This document shows, in pieces, positions 18,636-28,379 of a DNA stretch of 64,000 nucleotides. Source of the stretch: JAMQKA01 sp043951865 (GTDB taxonomy: Bacteria > Bacteroidota > Rhodothermia > Balneolales > Balneolaceae). Under the pieces are notes generated by a model. It did not search any database, had not been told where the DNA came from, and saw only the letters and a program-made list of their open reading frames with translations. The number at the start of each line of letters is the position of its first letter. Within the stretch, counting starts at the first letter, position 1. The position numbers and the translations under genes are program-made. Location of the stretch: contig NZ_JBINJF010000014.1 in assembly GCF_043951865.1 (NCBI RefSeq), positions 1 through 64,000 of the forward strand, in the 5' to 3' direction.

Positions 18636-19493
18636 TTAATCGGTTTCTTCGGTATCCTCTCCCTGGGTTGGGTCTATGGGACCGGTGTCAATCTCGCTGG
18701 TATCAATATCCAGGTCAATATCCTTTCCGTTGGCCATCGACTTAAAAGCCTCCAGGAAATCCATCGGCAGCGGGAAGAAGGCGTAGCTGGTATTTTCTTC
18801 TGCCACTTCGCTCATGGTTTGCAGGTAGCGCAGTTGCAGCGCTATGGGGGCTGTTTGCATCATTTCGGCCGCTTCAACCAGCCGGGCGGCAGCCTGGAAC
18901 TCCCCTTCGGCATTAATAACCTTGGCACGCCGATCCCGCTCGGTTTCAGCCTGTCGAGCCATGGCGCGTTTCATGTTTTCAGGCAGCACCACATCACGCA
19001 CCTCTACCGACACCACCTTGATCCCCCAGGGATCTGTCTGCCGGTCAATGATCTCCTGAATCTTTTTGTTGATTTTGTCGCGATTGGCCAGCAGCTCATC
19101 CAGCTCTACCTGTCCCACGATACTTCGGAGAGTCGTTTGTGCCAGCCAGGTGGTAGCCTCAATATAGCGTTCCACCTGTATAATCGCCTGTTCAGCGTCT
19201 ATCACCCTGAAAAAGGTGATGGCGTCCACGTTAACGGTTACGTTGTCCTTGGTAATCACTTCCTGCCGCTCCACGTTGATCGTGAGCACGCGCATATCCA
19301 CCCGCTCAATTTTATCGATAAAGGGAATAAGGAAGATCAGTCCCGGACCTTTGGTATGTTGAAATTTACCCAGCCTGAATACCACCGCCCGTTCATATTC
19401 CCGCAGGATTTTAAACATCTGCGGTAACAGGATGGCCGCAAGTACGGCAATAGTGATGACCCAGGATAGAGAATCAATAATTCCAGAATCCAT
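18636..19493 (-). CDS. Slipin family protein (SPFH/stomatin)
   Basis: A membrane-anchored scaffold protein with one N-terminal helix (residues ~9-26) and an SPFH/band-7 domain (~30-200) starting EYERAVVFRLGKF then GPGLIFLIPFIDKI. The coiled-coil tail contains RAMARQAETERDRRAKVI and AEGEFQAAARL. The C-terminus is acidic (DIDLDIDTSE and later DPTQGEDTEETD). Stomatins of this type cluster with NfeD-type proteases, as here: the NfeD gene is 195 bp upstream on the same strand. The likely role is organising membrane microdomains and acting as partner or substrate of the protease. It has its own terminator. Confidence 0.92.
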   Translation of the reverse strand: MDSGIIDSLSWVITIAVLAAILLPQMFKILREYERAVVFRLGKFQHTKGPGLIFLIPFIDKIERVDMRVLTINVERQEVITKDNVTVNVDAITFFRVIDAEQAIIQVERYIEATTWLAQTTLRSIVGQVELDELLANRDKINKKIQEIIDRQTDPWGIKVVSVEVRDVVLPENMKRAMARQAETERDRRAKVINAEGEFQAAARLVEAAEMMQTAPIALQLRYLQTMSEVAEENTSYAFFPLPMDFLEAFKSMANGKDIDLDIDTSEIDTGPIDPTQGEDTEETD

Positions 19494-19688
19494 AATCTGC
19501 TCCGTTTTTTATTAGTTTGCTGTTATTGGTTATTTGTTTGTTGTGTTAATTAATTGCTGGATCGGTTGAATGTCACCAGTGGGACGGCACGTACACCTGG
19601 CCTGGCCGGATTTGAAGATCATGATCAGCTTGGAAAAATATCCGGTACCCAGGTATTGACTAACTGTTTGTTTGAATTCATCTTGTTC

Positions 19689-21008
19689 TCATGATTGCCG
19701 TGAAGATGAGGTGATGTCAGAAACCGGTTTGACCTTCATTTTAAGCCCCTTGACCTCTTCCACTTCCGCTAACGCTCCTTCTTCAATCTCTTCGTCGCTG
19801 TACGCGTTCCAGTACTCTCCGCTGATAAAGACGCGCCCGCCGCTGCTGTTTACCTTGTCAACGACTTCCGCATGCTGCCCGATCATCGTTTCCACCCCGG
19901 TACGGTTTTCAGAAAATTGTATTTTTAGTCCGGCCGTCACAATCCAAACGAAAAATAGGGTGGTAAGTACCGTTGCCGGTACCAGCCAGGCCCAGGAGAG
20001 CTCCATCGATTCGGGAAGGTCCTGGAACAGCATCAGAGCACCCAGGAAAAACGAAACCGCTCCCCCGGCAATAAGGAGTCCGAATGTGGGGGTAAACGCT
20101 TCCGCAACAAAAAGGATGATCGCCAGCCCGATCAGCACAAAGCCGGCAATGTTGATCGGCATGGCCGCCGAGGCGTACAGCAGAAGGATCAGCGCGATAA
20201 CGCCGGCTACCCCCGGAACGATGGCGCCGGGATTCGTCACTTCCCCGACAATTCCGTAAATGGCAATCATGGTCAGGATCAACATGACCTCAGGTCGCAT
20301 GATAAACCCGAAAAGATTTTCCGCCAGGTTTTGGGGAATCTCCGTAATAGTGGCGCCGGTGGTACGCAGCGTGTCGCCTTCCACAGTTCGGCCGTCGATC
20401 TGTTGAAGGAGGTCATCCCGATCTTCTGCAATCAGGTCAATTACATTCAGTTCAAGCGCCTCCGATTCCGTCACGGCTTCTCCTTCTCGGACAGCAGAAA
20501 TTGCCCACTCCTTGTTGCGATCTCTGCGCTCGGCGATACTCTCAATAAAACTCTCGGAGTAGTTGAATACCTTGTTCTGCATTACGCTGTCCATCTGTGC
20601 CCCGCTGCCTGAAACCGGGGACGCCGCCCCGATGGTGGTAGAGGGAGCCATCGCGGCAATATGAGCAGCCATGGTAATAAAAGTGCCGGCACTGGCGGCC
20701 CGTGCTCCATCCGGTGATACATACACAACGATGGGAATATCGGAATCAAAGAAAGTTTGTACGATGTTTTTGGTGGATTCAAGCAGTCCGCCGGGCGTAT
20801 CCATTTCTATGATGAGGCAAACAGACCCGTTCTCCCGGGCGTTGTCGATTCCCCGGCGAATGTAGTTGGTGGTCGTGGGACTGATGGCGCCCTCTACGCG
20901 AATCACGCTCACGGAAACTGAATCCCTGCTGTCGAGTGCGGTGGTATCAGCAGGCGTATCTCCCTGGCCGAACATGAAAAAAGAAAGTATGAGGAACAGT
21001 CGTATCAT
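19689..21008 (-). CDS. NfeD-type membrane-bound ClpP-class serine protease
   Basis: A long-form NfeD protein (439 residues). It has a signal peptide, then a ClpP-like protease domain (residues ~33-215) with substrate-groove motif MDTPGGLLESTKNIVQ, catalytic Ser106 in GARAASAGTFITMAAH and a likely general base at Lys146, by spacing with archaeal PH1510. Four to five membrane helices follow (~225-360), and then a C-terminal OB-fold NfeD domain. Proteases of this kind cut stomatin C-termini in archaea. The adjacent slipin gene fits that partnership. The start ATG 21006-21008 gives a short signal (MIRLFLILSFFMF). Confidence 0.92.
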   Translation of the reverse strand: MIRLFLILSFFMFGQGDTPADTTALDSRDSVSVSVIRVEGAISPTTTNYIRRGIDNARENGSVCLIIEMDTPGGLLESTKNIVQTFFDSDIPIVVYVSPDGARAASAGTFITMAAHIAAMAPSTTIGAASPVSGSGAQMDSVMQNKVFNYSESFIESIAERRDRNKEWAISAVREGEAVTESEALELNVIDLIAEDRDDLLQQIDGRTVEGDTLRTTGATITEIPQNLAENLFGFIMRPEVMLILTMIAIYGIVGEVTNPGAIVPGVAGVIALILLLYASAAMPINIAGFVLIGLAIILFVAEAFTPTFGLLIAGGAVSFFLGALMLFQDLPESMELSWAWLVPATVLTTLFFVWIVTAGLKIQFSENRTGVETMIGQHAEVVDKVNSSGGRVFISGEYWNAYSDEEIEEGALAEVEEVKGLKMKVKPVSDITSSSRQS

Positions 21009-21339
21009 AAGCCGTGAATGTCAAAAATTGTGTGACCCAAACAAGCAGGTACCCTTTTTCATTATAAAGAACTTTGATCAACAAAACAGTTCCATCTGCA
21101 GAAACTTCTGTAAAAGAGTGTGCCTGAATACGGGCTTGACAGCACTTGCAGGCTTTCGTAAAAGGGAGGAAGACAGAAACGTCCGAAAATAGTTGGAGGC
21201 GCTGCTGTTAACTGGTCTTTTAATGTTCGGGGATCGATCAATGGGGAGGGGTCGAAAAGCGCATATTGCCCGCCCTGCGCCGGGTGTACCCGGTTGGGTG
21301 ATTCCGGATAAACTGATATATTGTATCCTGAAAAATTAA
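21009..21339. other. Intergenic region between nfeD-like and tetR-like genes
   Basis: A 331-bp divergent spacer. It contains no protein-like frame or clear RNA. It should hold the promoters of both flanking genes; the only site I can propose is the dyad at 21340-21354. Confidence 0.4.
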
Positions 21340-21354
21340 TTAACCAGTTGGTAA
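21340..21354. promoter_or_regulatory. Possible TetR operator
   Basis: TTAACCAGTTGGTAA is an imperfect dyad located 7 bp before the TetR start codon. TetR proteins commonly repress their own gene from such positions. The symmetry is partial, so the call is tentative. Confidence 0.4.
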
Positions 21355-21361
21355 TTACTCT

Positions 21362-21982
21362 ATGAAAGACCGGGAAAACGCAATCGATACGAAAGACAAA
21401 ATTCTTGAATCGGCTTATGAGGTTTTTTTGCAACATGGAATAGATGGCTCCGGAATCAAGCAGATTGCGGACCGGGCCCAGGTCAACAAGGCGATGCTCT
21501 ACTACTATTTCGACTCCAAAGAACACCTGTTCAAAGAGGTCTTTCGGAAGGCGGTCCGGGAAAGCGGGTTGAAAACGCTGGAAGCAATGGAGGACGAGCA
21601 GACGTCCCTGTTTGAAAAAATTGAGGAGTATATCGCCGCACTTACCGGGAAACTGGCAGAAGAGCCCCGCGTGTTTTCTTTTGTCATGAACGAGCTCAAT
21701 CGTCATCCCGGGGTATTGACAGAGATATTGGTGGAAGCGATCGATTTTGACCGTTCCGTGCTGGAGCGGCAAATGAACGAAGCTGCTGATCGTTATGAGA
21801 TTGCCCGGATCAGCCCGCGGCAACTGATGGCAAATATTACTTCGCTTTGTCTCGGACCGGTCATCAACCAGAAGTATTACACGGTGATGCTTGATATATC
21901 GGACGGGCGCGAGTACAGGAACTTCCTGGAGGAACGGAAAGGAATCATTTACGATATGACGATCAGCTGGCTTACCGCCTGA
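21362..21982 (+). CDS. TetR/AcrR family transcriptional regulator
   Basis: A 206-residue regulator. The N-terminal helix-turn-helix spans residues ~11-55: DKILESAYEVFLQHGIDGSG, IKQIADRAQVNKAMLYYYF, then DSKEHLFKEVF, a textbook TetR pattern. The rest is a helical ligand-binding domain. The next gene on the same strand begins 45 bp downstream, so they may be cotranscribed, and this regulator may control the metallophosphoesterase fusion. No efflux gene is adjacent; the RND operon lies about 6 kb away. The ligand is unknown. Confidence 0.9.
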   Translation: MKDRENAIDTKDKILESAYEVFLQHGIDGSGIKQIADRAQVNKAMLYYYFDSKEHLFKEVFRKAVRESGLKTLEAMEDEQTSLFEKIEEYIAALTGKLAEEPRVFSFVMNELNRHPGVLTEILVEAIDFDRSVLERQMNEAADRYEIARISPRQLMANITSLCLGPVINQKYYTVMLDISDGREYRNFLEERKGIIYDMTISWLTA

Positions 21983-22027
21983 CTAACAACGAGGGGTATT
22001 CCAAACCCTTCCGCCACCATTGAATCC

Positions 22028-25000
22028 ATGCATAACAACCTCTTCTCTTCATATTTATATTATTTATATGCAGTAATACTGTTTATCCTGGCGGGATGCG
22101 GTTCTTCCGGGATATACATTTCGGAGGAAGCCACAGATCAGCAGGCTCGGCAGCCTCCGGTTGAGTCGCCTCTTTATTCGGTTTTTCTGGTGGGTGACGC
22201 TGGGGCACTGGCACCAATCAAGGGTGATCCGGTGGGAAAGTTGCTGAAGCGAAAGGCCAACGAAGCGGGCGAACAGAGCGCTGTTGTTTTTTTGGGAGAC
22301 AACATCTACCCGGACGGTCTGCCGGAGCCGGGACAACCGGGACGTGAAGAGGCAGAAGCCAGAATTCGCGCGCAGCTGGATATTGTGAAGCAATATTCCG
22401 GGAGGGTCTTCTTTATCCCGGGAAACCATGACTGGAATAACTCGCAGCCCGGGGGACTGGAGGCAGTCGGGCGGCAGGAGGCGTTTGTAGAGCAATACCT
22501 GGGGCGCGGCAATACGTTTTTGCCGGACGATGGCTTCCCGGGTCCGGTGGATATCGAGCTGGTGGATGACGACGATACCCCGTTTGACAAGGATATCAGG
22601 CTCATATTGATGGACACTGAGTGGTGGCTGTACCAGCACGAAAAGGCGTTTGGCGATACCGGGGAGTATGAACTGCAGGACGCGGGCGATTTCCTGGTGG
22701 AGCTGCGGGATATTATCCGGAAACGGACCAACGACCATGTAATCGTTGCGGGGCACCATCCGCTCTATTCCAACGGAACCCACGGTGGATATTTCCCTCC
22801 CGTGAATCACCTGCTTCCTCCCGTGTTCGGATCACTCTACGTCTGGTATCGGAAGTTTTTTGGATTCCGGCAGGATATCTCCCATTACCGCTACCAGGAG
22901 CTTAAAAATGCGCTGCTGGAGGCGTTCGACGGCGTCTCCAATTTGATTTATGCTTCGGGCCATGATCACAGCCTTCAGCACTTCTGGATAGACCGGCGAC
23001 GGATGTACCAGCATTACCTGGTGAGTGGGGCCGGTTCGCGCCCCGACTTTGTCGCTGCCGGCCGGAACGCCGATTTTACCTACAGGGGAGCGGGTTTTAT
23101 GGTGATCCGGTATTATGAAGACGGCTCGAGCTGGCTGGAGGCCTGGACTCCCGGGAACAGTTCCTCCGGGCAGGGACGCCTGCTGTACCGGCGGCAGCTG
23201 GCAGCCCCCGATGATGATCCTTTTTATGGTACCGGTTCCGAGTTTAAAATGTCGAATCTGGATAGCGCGGAATTGAAGGACAGCACGATTACCATCGCTG
23301 CCAACTCCGCCTACGACAAGCCCGGACCCATATTTCGGACGGTATTGGGGGCGCACAACCGTGACCTGTGGGCGATCCCGGTGGAATTTCCGGTATTTGA
23401 CATAGCAACGGTGGAAGGGGGGCTGGAGGCCGTAAAGCTGGGAGGGAAGGGGCAATCCAACACCCTGAGATTGGAAAACGAGCAAGGGCGGGAATTTGTG
23501 CTGCGTTCAGTCGATAAAGTGGCGGGCAAAATCTGGGACGAGCACCTGAAAAATACCCTGGCGGAGGATTTGGCACAAGATCAGTTTTCGATCCTGAATC
23601 CCTACGGCGCGCTGATGGTGCCTCCCCTGGCCGAGGCCGTGGGTATATACCATACCAATCCCAGGATCTATTACATCCCGCACGACCCGAGGCTGGGAGA
23701 ATTTGCCCACCAGGTCGGCGGGAGCCTCGCATTGTTTGAAGAACGCCCGGATGATGATATGTCGCATGCTCCCCATTTGAGCGGATCCAGAGAAGTGATA
23801 AGCACGCGCGCTATGCTGAGCGAGGTGGAGGGCGACCTGGATCACCGCGTAGACCAGCCGATGATGCTTCGGAACCGGTTGCTGGATATCTGGATAAGCG
23901 ACTGGGATCGCCACGAAGACCAGTGGCGGTGGGCCTCTTTTGAGCCGTTTGAACTTGACTCTTCGCTCCGTGGAGAAAAACGAACCGAAGGGAAAATATA
24001 CCAGCCGATTCCCCGCGACCGGGATGTCGCTTTTATGGTGATGAACGGGGTGCTCCCCACTCTCGGGAAATTAACCTCGTTCAGGTTGTACCAGGATTTT
24101 ACCGAGAGCTACGGAAACCTTAAGGGCCTGACGATGAACAGCCTGGCCCTTACCCGCCGGTTTACCAACCAGTTAACTCGCCGCGAGTGGATGTCGATTG
24201 CCCGGGATGTGACAGATGCCCTTACGAACGAGATTATCAAAGAGGCGGTGGGACGGCTGCCGCAGGAAGTGCAGCTGGCAGCGGCTGACCGCATTGAGCA
24301 TGTAATGAGGGTACGGCGTGATCAGCTTCCCGAGATCGCTGGGCGGTATTATGAGCTGATCAGCAAAGTTGTGGATGTGGTCGGAAGCCACAAAAAGGAG
24401 TTCTTTGAGATCGAACGGCTGGATAATGATCGAACCCGGGTACGGGTATTTAAACGCAGTGAAAAAGAGGAGCCGGATCGAAAACCCTATTATCAGCGAA
24501 CGTTTTACCCCAGTGAAACCCGCGAGGTTCGCATATATGGAATGGGTGACGATGATGAATTTGAGATAAAAGGCGCAGCCGGCAGTTCCATTTTGGTCAG
24601 AATTGTGGGAGGCAGTGGCGCCGACCGGTTTACAGGAAAAGGGTTGAGTCCGGGGGGAGATGAGAATATCAAACTGTATGACACCACCGCCGGGAACACC
24701 TGGAATGAGGTAGCGGGACTTGATATCAAAAGGTCCAACCGCTCCGGGATCAACACGTATGATTACAGCAGGGGATATTCCTACAATACCGGGGAACCGC
24801 TCCTTTTTTTCGGGCATAACAGGGATGATGGCATTTTTATGGGAGGTGGAGGTACCGTACAGCTTCACGGGTTCAAAAAATATCCTTTTGCAGCCTCCCA
24901 CACGCTTCGGGCAAACGTTGCGGCTCGAACCGGGGCGTTTAATATTCGGTATAATAGCCGGTTCACAGAGGTTGCGGGAAGATGGGATGGCGAGCTTGAT

Positions 25001-25822
25001 ATCCGGGCATTGACTCCCAATAATATTCGCAACTTTCTGGGATTTGGAAACGAGACAAAAGAGTCTGTCAACGATGATGACTACTATAAGGCCCGCCTTT
25101 GGCAGTTCGGAGTGGCTCCTTCTCTGCGTCGAAGCCTGGGCACCGGCGTCGACATATCGGTGGGCCCCTATTTCCAGGTTACCAACGTGCGCGAAGATGC
25201 CGGCCGGTTTATCGGTCAGCCGCAGGCCGGAGTTTCTCCCAATACATTCGAAGATCAGTGGTATACCGGTTTGGCCGGAGAGCTGAGGCTGCAGGATATT
25301 GACAACAGCACGAATCCGCGGCAAGGGTTTCGGCTGCAGGGTTGGGGAGACCTGAATCTGGGAGTCAAAAATACAAGCGCCACTCATGGGACTGTTGGAA
25401 GTTCTTTAGCACTCTATTTTTCGCCCTCGCTGAACCCACAGTTTACGCTGGCCGCCCGTGTCGGATCTGAGCACAACATCGGCCCGTTCCCGTTTTACAA
25501 AGCCAACAGCCTGGGGGGCGTCAGGAATTTGAGAGGACTCCGCAGCACCCGCTACAACGGGAGAACCAACTTCTATAATAATATGGAATTACGTGGCAAG
25601 CTCTTCGATTTCAGCAGCTACGTGCTGGGCGGCGAAGCGGGATTTTTGGGATTCCTGGACCACGGGCGGGTCTGGACCGACGGGGAGCAGTCGGATACCT
25701 GGCATTGGGGCTACGGCGGGGGACTGTGGGTCAATCTGTTCAGGATGTCGATAGTACGTGGCAGCATCGGTTTCTCGGAAGGGGAGTGGAATATACTGGC
25801 TGGGGCCGGCTTTTTCTTTTGA
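22028..25822 (+). CDS. Lipoprotein fusion: metallophosphoesterase, kinase-like middle region, outer-membrane beta-barrel
   Basis: A 1264-residue multidomain protein. It has a signal peptide with lipobox LAGC (Cys24). A calcineurin-like phosphoesterase follows at residues ~50-330, with metal motifs VGDAG, GDNIYPDG, GNHDWN, AGHHPL and SGHDHS. Residues ~440-690 carry a Gly-rich segment (LGGKGQSNTL) and a Lys in FVLRSVDK, then SDWDRHEDQW and IPRDRDVAF, an order reminiscent of atypical kinases of the PI3K/FAM20/CotH kind. Residues ~910-1264 form a beta-rich region with the BamA/D15-type features GGVRNLRGLRSTRYNG and a C-terminal FLGFLDHGRVW...AGAGFFF run ending in Phe. The combined protein would be at the outer membrane. 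The substrate is unknown and the kinase-like reading is inference. Confidence 0.82.
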   Translation: MHNNLFSSYLYYLYAVILFILAGCGSSGIYISEEATDQQARQPPVESPLYSVFLVGDAGALAPIKGDPVGKLLKRKANEAGEQSAVVFLGDNIYPDGLPEPGQPGREEAEARIRAQLDIVKQYSGRVFFIPGNHDWNNSQPGGLEAVGRQEAFVEQYLGRGNTFLPDDGFPGPVDIELVDDDDTPFDKDIRLILMDTEWWLYQHEKAFGDTGEYELQDAGDFLVELRDIIRKRTNDHVIVAGHHPLYSNGTHGGYFPPVNHLLPPVFGSLYVWYRKFFGFRQDISHYRYQELKNALLEAFDGVSNLIYASGHDHSLQHFWIDRRRMYQHYLVSGAGSRPDFVAAGRNADFTYRGAGFMVIRYYEDGSSWLEAWTPGNSSSGQGRLLYRRQLAAPDDDPFYGTGSEFKMSNLDSAELKDSTITIAANSAYDKPGPIFRTVLGAHNRDLWAIPVEFPVFDIATVEGGLEAVKLGGKGQSNTLRLENEQGREFVLRSVDKVAGKIWDEHLKNTLAEDLAQDQFSILNPYGALMVPPLAEAVGIYHTNPRIYYIPHDPRLGEFAHQVGGSLALFEERPDDDMSHAPHLSGSREVISTRAMLSEVEGDLDHRVDQPMMLRNRLLDIWISDWDRHEDQWRWASFEPFELDSSLRGEKRTEGKIYQPIPRDRDVAFMVMNGVLPTLGKLTSFRLYQDFTESYGNLKGLTMNSLALTRRFTNQLTRREWMSIARDVTDALTNEIIKEAVGRLPQEVQLAAADRIEHVMRVRRDQLPEIAGRYYELISKVVDVVGSHKKEFFEIERLDNDRTRVRVFKRSEKEEPDRKPYYQRTFYPSETREVRIYGMGDDDEFEIKGAAGSSILVRIVGGSGADRFTGKGLSPGGDENIKLYDTTAGNTWNEVAGLDIKRSNRSGINTYDYSRGYSYNTGEPLLFFGHNRDDGIFMGGGGTVQLHGFKKYPFAASHTLRANVAARTGAFNIRYNSRFTEVAGRWDGELDIRALTPNNIRNFLGFGNETKESVNDDDYYKARLWQFGVAPSLRRSLGTGVDISVGPYFQVTNVREDAGRFIGQPQAGVSPNTFEDQWYTGLAGELRLQDIDNSTNPRQGFRLQGWGDLNLGVKNTSATHGTVGSSLALYFSPSLNPQFTLAARVGSEHNIGPFPFYKANSLGGVRNLRGLRSTRYNGRTNFYNNMELRGKLFDFSSYVLGGEAGFLGFLDHGRVWTDGEQSDTWHWGYGGGLWVNLFRMSIVRGSIGFSEGEWNILAGAGFFF

Positions 25823-26265
25823 GGTTCTGCTGTTAGTCCCCGCATGACAGAGACGGGGGAAGCGCGTCGCTTGTGAGAGGATTTTTTCGTAATATTTAAT
25901 AATGCGAATACTCGAAAGTAATATATATTGCTTTCATGGCAGAAGCCATTGAATTACTCGTTCGACGAATTGTTTTCTCGTACGGGGAATATCCTTGACT
26001 GCAAATGAGGTGTAGGGCTTTCAAACACCGTCAGTGCTTTAGTGAACTAGGAAGATTCAGGCTCAATGAAACGGAGATGAGACTTTGCTGCAGGTCAGGT
26101 TACTACGGAATAGTAATAGGAACAGTAGTCTTTAACATGGTCGGTCTGCACAGATCAACCGATCGGTGTTATCTGCGTACTGTTTGGGAAAGACCGAAAT
26201 TCAGGGTTTGGCGTGGCACCGGGTATTCGTATTTACGGTTTGACAATTAATGCAGGAGTAAATAA
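25823..26265. other. Intergenic region upstream of the cyclase gene
   Basis: A 443-bp spacer. CCCCG (25838-25842) and CGGGG (25854-25858) form a small hairpin 16 bp after the fusion-protein stop, a weak terminator candidate without a T-run. An 81-codon frame at 26005-26250 is rich in Cys, Arg and Trp and does not look like a real protein. GCAGGAGT just before ATG 26266 is a good ribosome site for the cyclase. Confidence 0.45.
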
Positions 26266-28233
26266 ATGGCTGTTGAACATTTTCGTCTGTTGGCTGCTAT
26301 CATGTTTGCGGACATGGTCGGATATACCGCCATGATGCAGGAGGACGAAGAGGAAGCTGTGAAAAAGCGCGATCGCCAGCGTGAGATACTGGAAGAATGC
26401 ATCCTGGAGAACCAGGGGCGGGTGATCCAGTATTACGGGGACGGTACGCTCAGCATCTTTGGCAGTGCCATACGCTCGGTGGAGTGCGCCATCGAGATCC
26501 AAAAGAAACTCAATTCGTCCAACGAGCAGATACCCCTGCGCATTGGCCTGCATGTGGGAGATATCGTCTATGACGATGAGGGCGCCTATGGAGATGCTGT
26601 AAATATGGCCGCCCGCATCCAGGCACTGGCGGTTCCCGGGAGCATCCTGGTAAGCGACCGCCTCTACGATGAACTCAAAAACCATCCTAAAATAAAGGTA
26701 AAAAACCTGGGAACGCACCAGCTGAAAAATATCAGCCGCGAGGTGACGGTGTATGCCATCAGTAACAGCGGATTGGAAGTTCCATCCCGGGCCGATATAC
26801 AATACAAGACCGGCGGTCTGGTTCGAAGTGTGGCCGTGCTGCCGTTTTTGAATATGAGTGCCGATCCGGATAACGAGTATTTCAGTGATGGTATCACTGA
26901 AGAAATTATCAACGCCCTGACCCGGGTAGAAGGTCTGGAGGTGACATCACGGACTTCCGCGTTTGCTTTTAAAGGATTGAGCAAGGATGCCCGGCAAATT
27001 GGAGAGGAATTATCGGTGCGCTACCTGCTGGAGGGCAGTGTTCGGAAGGTGGGAAATCGTGTGCGCATTACCGCTCAGCTTATCGACACGGAAGATGGAT
27101 TTCATATCTGGTCGGAAGTGTTTGACCGCGATCTGGAGGATATCTTCAGGGTACAGGACGAAATTTCCCGCAAGATTGCGGCCAAGCTCAAGGAGGATTT
27201 CTCCGATGCCGATCTGGGAATCAAGTCGCTGGTTAAACCGAGAACCAAAAGTGTTCAGGCATACAATCATTTTTTGAGAGGAAACTTTTACCTGCACAAA
27301 TGGTCGCCGGAAGATGCCAGGAAGGCGATAGAGCACTACAAAAAAGCCCTGGAATATTGCGAGGGATATGCCGAAGCCTATGCGGGCATTGCCAACTGCT
27401 ATACCTTTCTGGGAACCAGCACGCGCTGCTCCACCCATCACAATATATATGCCAGGGCTGAAGAGGCAGCTGAAAAGTCTATTCAACTCGACAACCGGCG
27501 GGCAGACTCCCATATAGCACTCGCCTTTGTACGGCTGTTTTATTACTGGGATTTCAAGGGGGCGAAAAAAAGCTTGAGGCGAGCCCTGGCTATCGATCCC
27601 GCTTCCCCTTTTGTAAAGCAGGGTTATGCCCTGTACTTGCGGATAATGGGCAAAAACCGGCCGGCAATACGGGCGCTGAAAGAGGCCCTGCAAAAAGATC
27701 CGCTTTCGTTGACAATCAATGCAGACCTCGGCCGTACCTACATCAATGACGGACAATTGAAAAAAGCCCTGGAACAGTTTAAGAAAACCCTGGAGCTGGA
27801 TGCCACTTTTCGTCCGGCCCTGGAGGGAAAGGGATGGACATATGTGGCGATGGGTGACTTTGAAAAAGCCCTGGAGATGTTTGAAACAAACCCGGGAACG
27901 TTGGAGGAAGAATTGAAACAGATTGCCCAGCGGGGCTATGTATATGGAATCATGGGCAAGAGGGAAAAAGCCAACGAGTGTATAAAACTGTTGCGAAAAA
28001 AGGAAAAGCAAGAACCGGATATTTCACTGGCCATGGATTATGCGATGGTCTGTTTGGGATTAGGTGAGATCGACCAGGTCTTTCACTACCTGAACCAAGC
28101 AGTTGAGGAACATCTGGGCAGCGTATTGTTTATCCGGTCGATCCCGCTGTGGAATCCGCTGAAGTCGGATCTGCGATATGAAAAATTGCTGGAGCGAATA
28201 GGGATGGAGAAGGAAACCCTTGTAGCAGGTTGA
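26266..28233 (+). CDS. Class III nucleotide cyclase fused to TolB-like and TPR regions
   Basis: The N-terminal cyclase homology domain (residues 1-165) has both metal-binding aspartates (Asp16 in MFADMVGYT, Asp59 in YYGDGTLSIF) and the transition-state Asn113 and Arg117 in YGDAVNMAARI. The position that usually holds the adenine-selecting Lys four residues before the second Asp is Gln55 (RVIQYYGD), so base preference is uncertain. Residues ~185-310 form a TolB-like domain (SVAVLPFLNMSADPDNEYFS, then LLEGSVRKVGNRVRITAQL). Residues ~325-640 contain about eight TPR-like repeats that may sense a partner. There is no membrane anchor, so it is cytosolic. A PycTM-type membrane protein gene follows 146 bp downstream on the same strand, the gene order seen in Pycsar systems. 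Confidence 0.9.
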   Translation: MAVEHFRLLAAIMFADMVGYTAMMQEDEEEAVKKRDRQREILEECILENQGRVIQYYGDGTLSIFGSAIRSVECAIEIQKKLNSSNEQIPLRIGLHVGDIVYDDEGAYGDAVNMAARIQALAVPGSILVSDRLYDELKNHPKIKVKNLGTHQLKNISREVTVYAISNSGLEVPSRADIQYKTGGLVRSVAVLPFLNMSADPDNEYFSDGITEEIINALTRVEGLEVTSRTSAFAFKGLSKDARQIGEELSVRYLLEGSVRKVGNRVRITAQLIDTEDGFHIWSEVFDRDLEDIFRVQDEISRKIAAKLKEDFSDADLGIKSLVKPRTKSVQAYNHFLRGNFYLHKWSPEDARKAIEHYKKALEYCEGYAEAYAGIANCYTFLGTSTRCSTHHNIYARAEEAAEKSIQLDNRRADSHIALAFVRLFYYWDFKGAKKSLRRALAIDPASPFVKQGYALYLRIMGKNRPAIRALKEALQKDPLSLTINADLGRTYINDGQLKKALEQFKKTLELDATFRPALEGKGWTYVAMGDFEKALEMFETNPGTLEEELKQIAQRGYVYGIMGKREKANECIKLLRKKEKQEPDISLAMDYAMVCLGLGEIDQVFHYLNQAVEEHLGSVLFIRSIPLWNPLKSDLRYEKLLERIGMEKETLVAG

Positions 28234-28239
28234 TTCATT

Positions 28240-28253
28240 ACCGGTACTCCGGT
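28240..28253 (+). other. Small hairpin between cyclase and effector genes
   Basis: ACCGG and CCGGT flank a 4-nt loop just after the cyclase stop codon. No T-run follows, so it probably does not terminate the transcript fully; it could moderate the ratio of the two products. Confidence 0.3.
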
Positions 28254-28379
28254 TAGTATGGTAAATCGGGGAAGAGGCGGCTTCAGTAATTATTCACTGG
28301 AAACAGTAGTATCCTGCAAAAAACCGGGATCGGGTGAATCAACGGTTTTGCGAAAAATCCTTCTAATTAGAAAACCATT

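Noticed and set aside
26005..26250. 81-codon frame before the cyclase gene
   Set aside because: Rich in Cys, Arg and Trp with no domain; probably upstream regulatory DNA.
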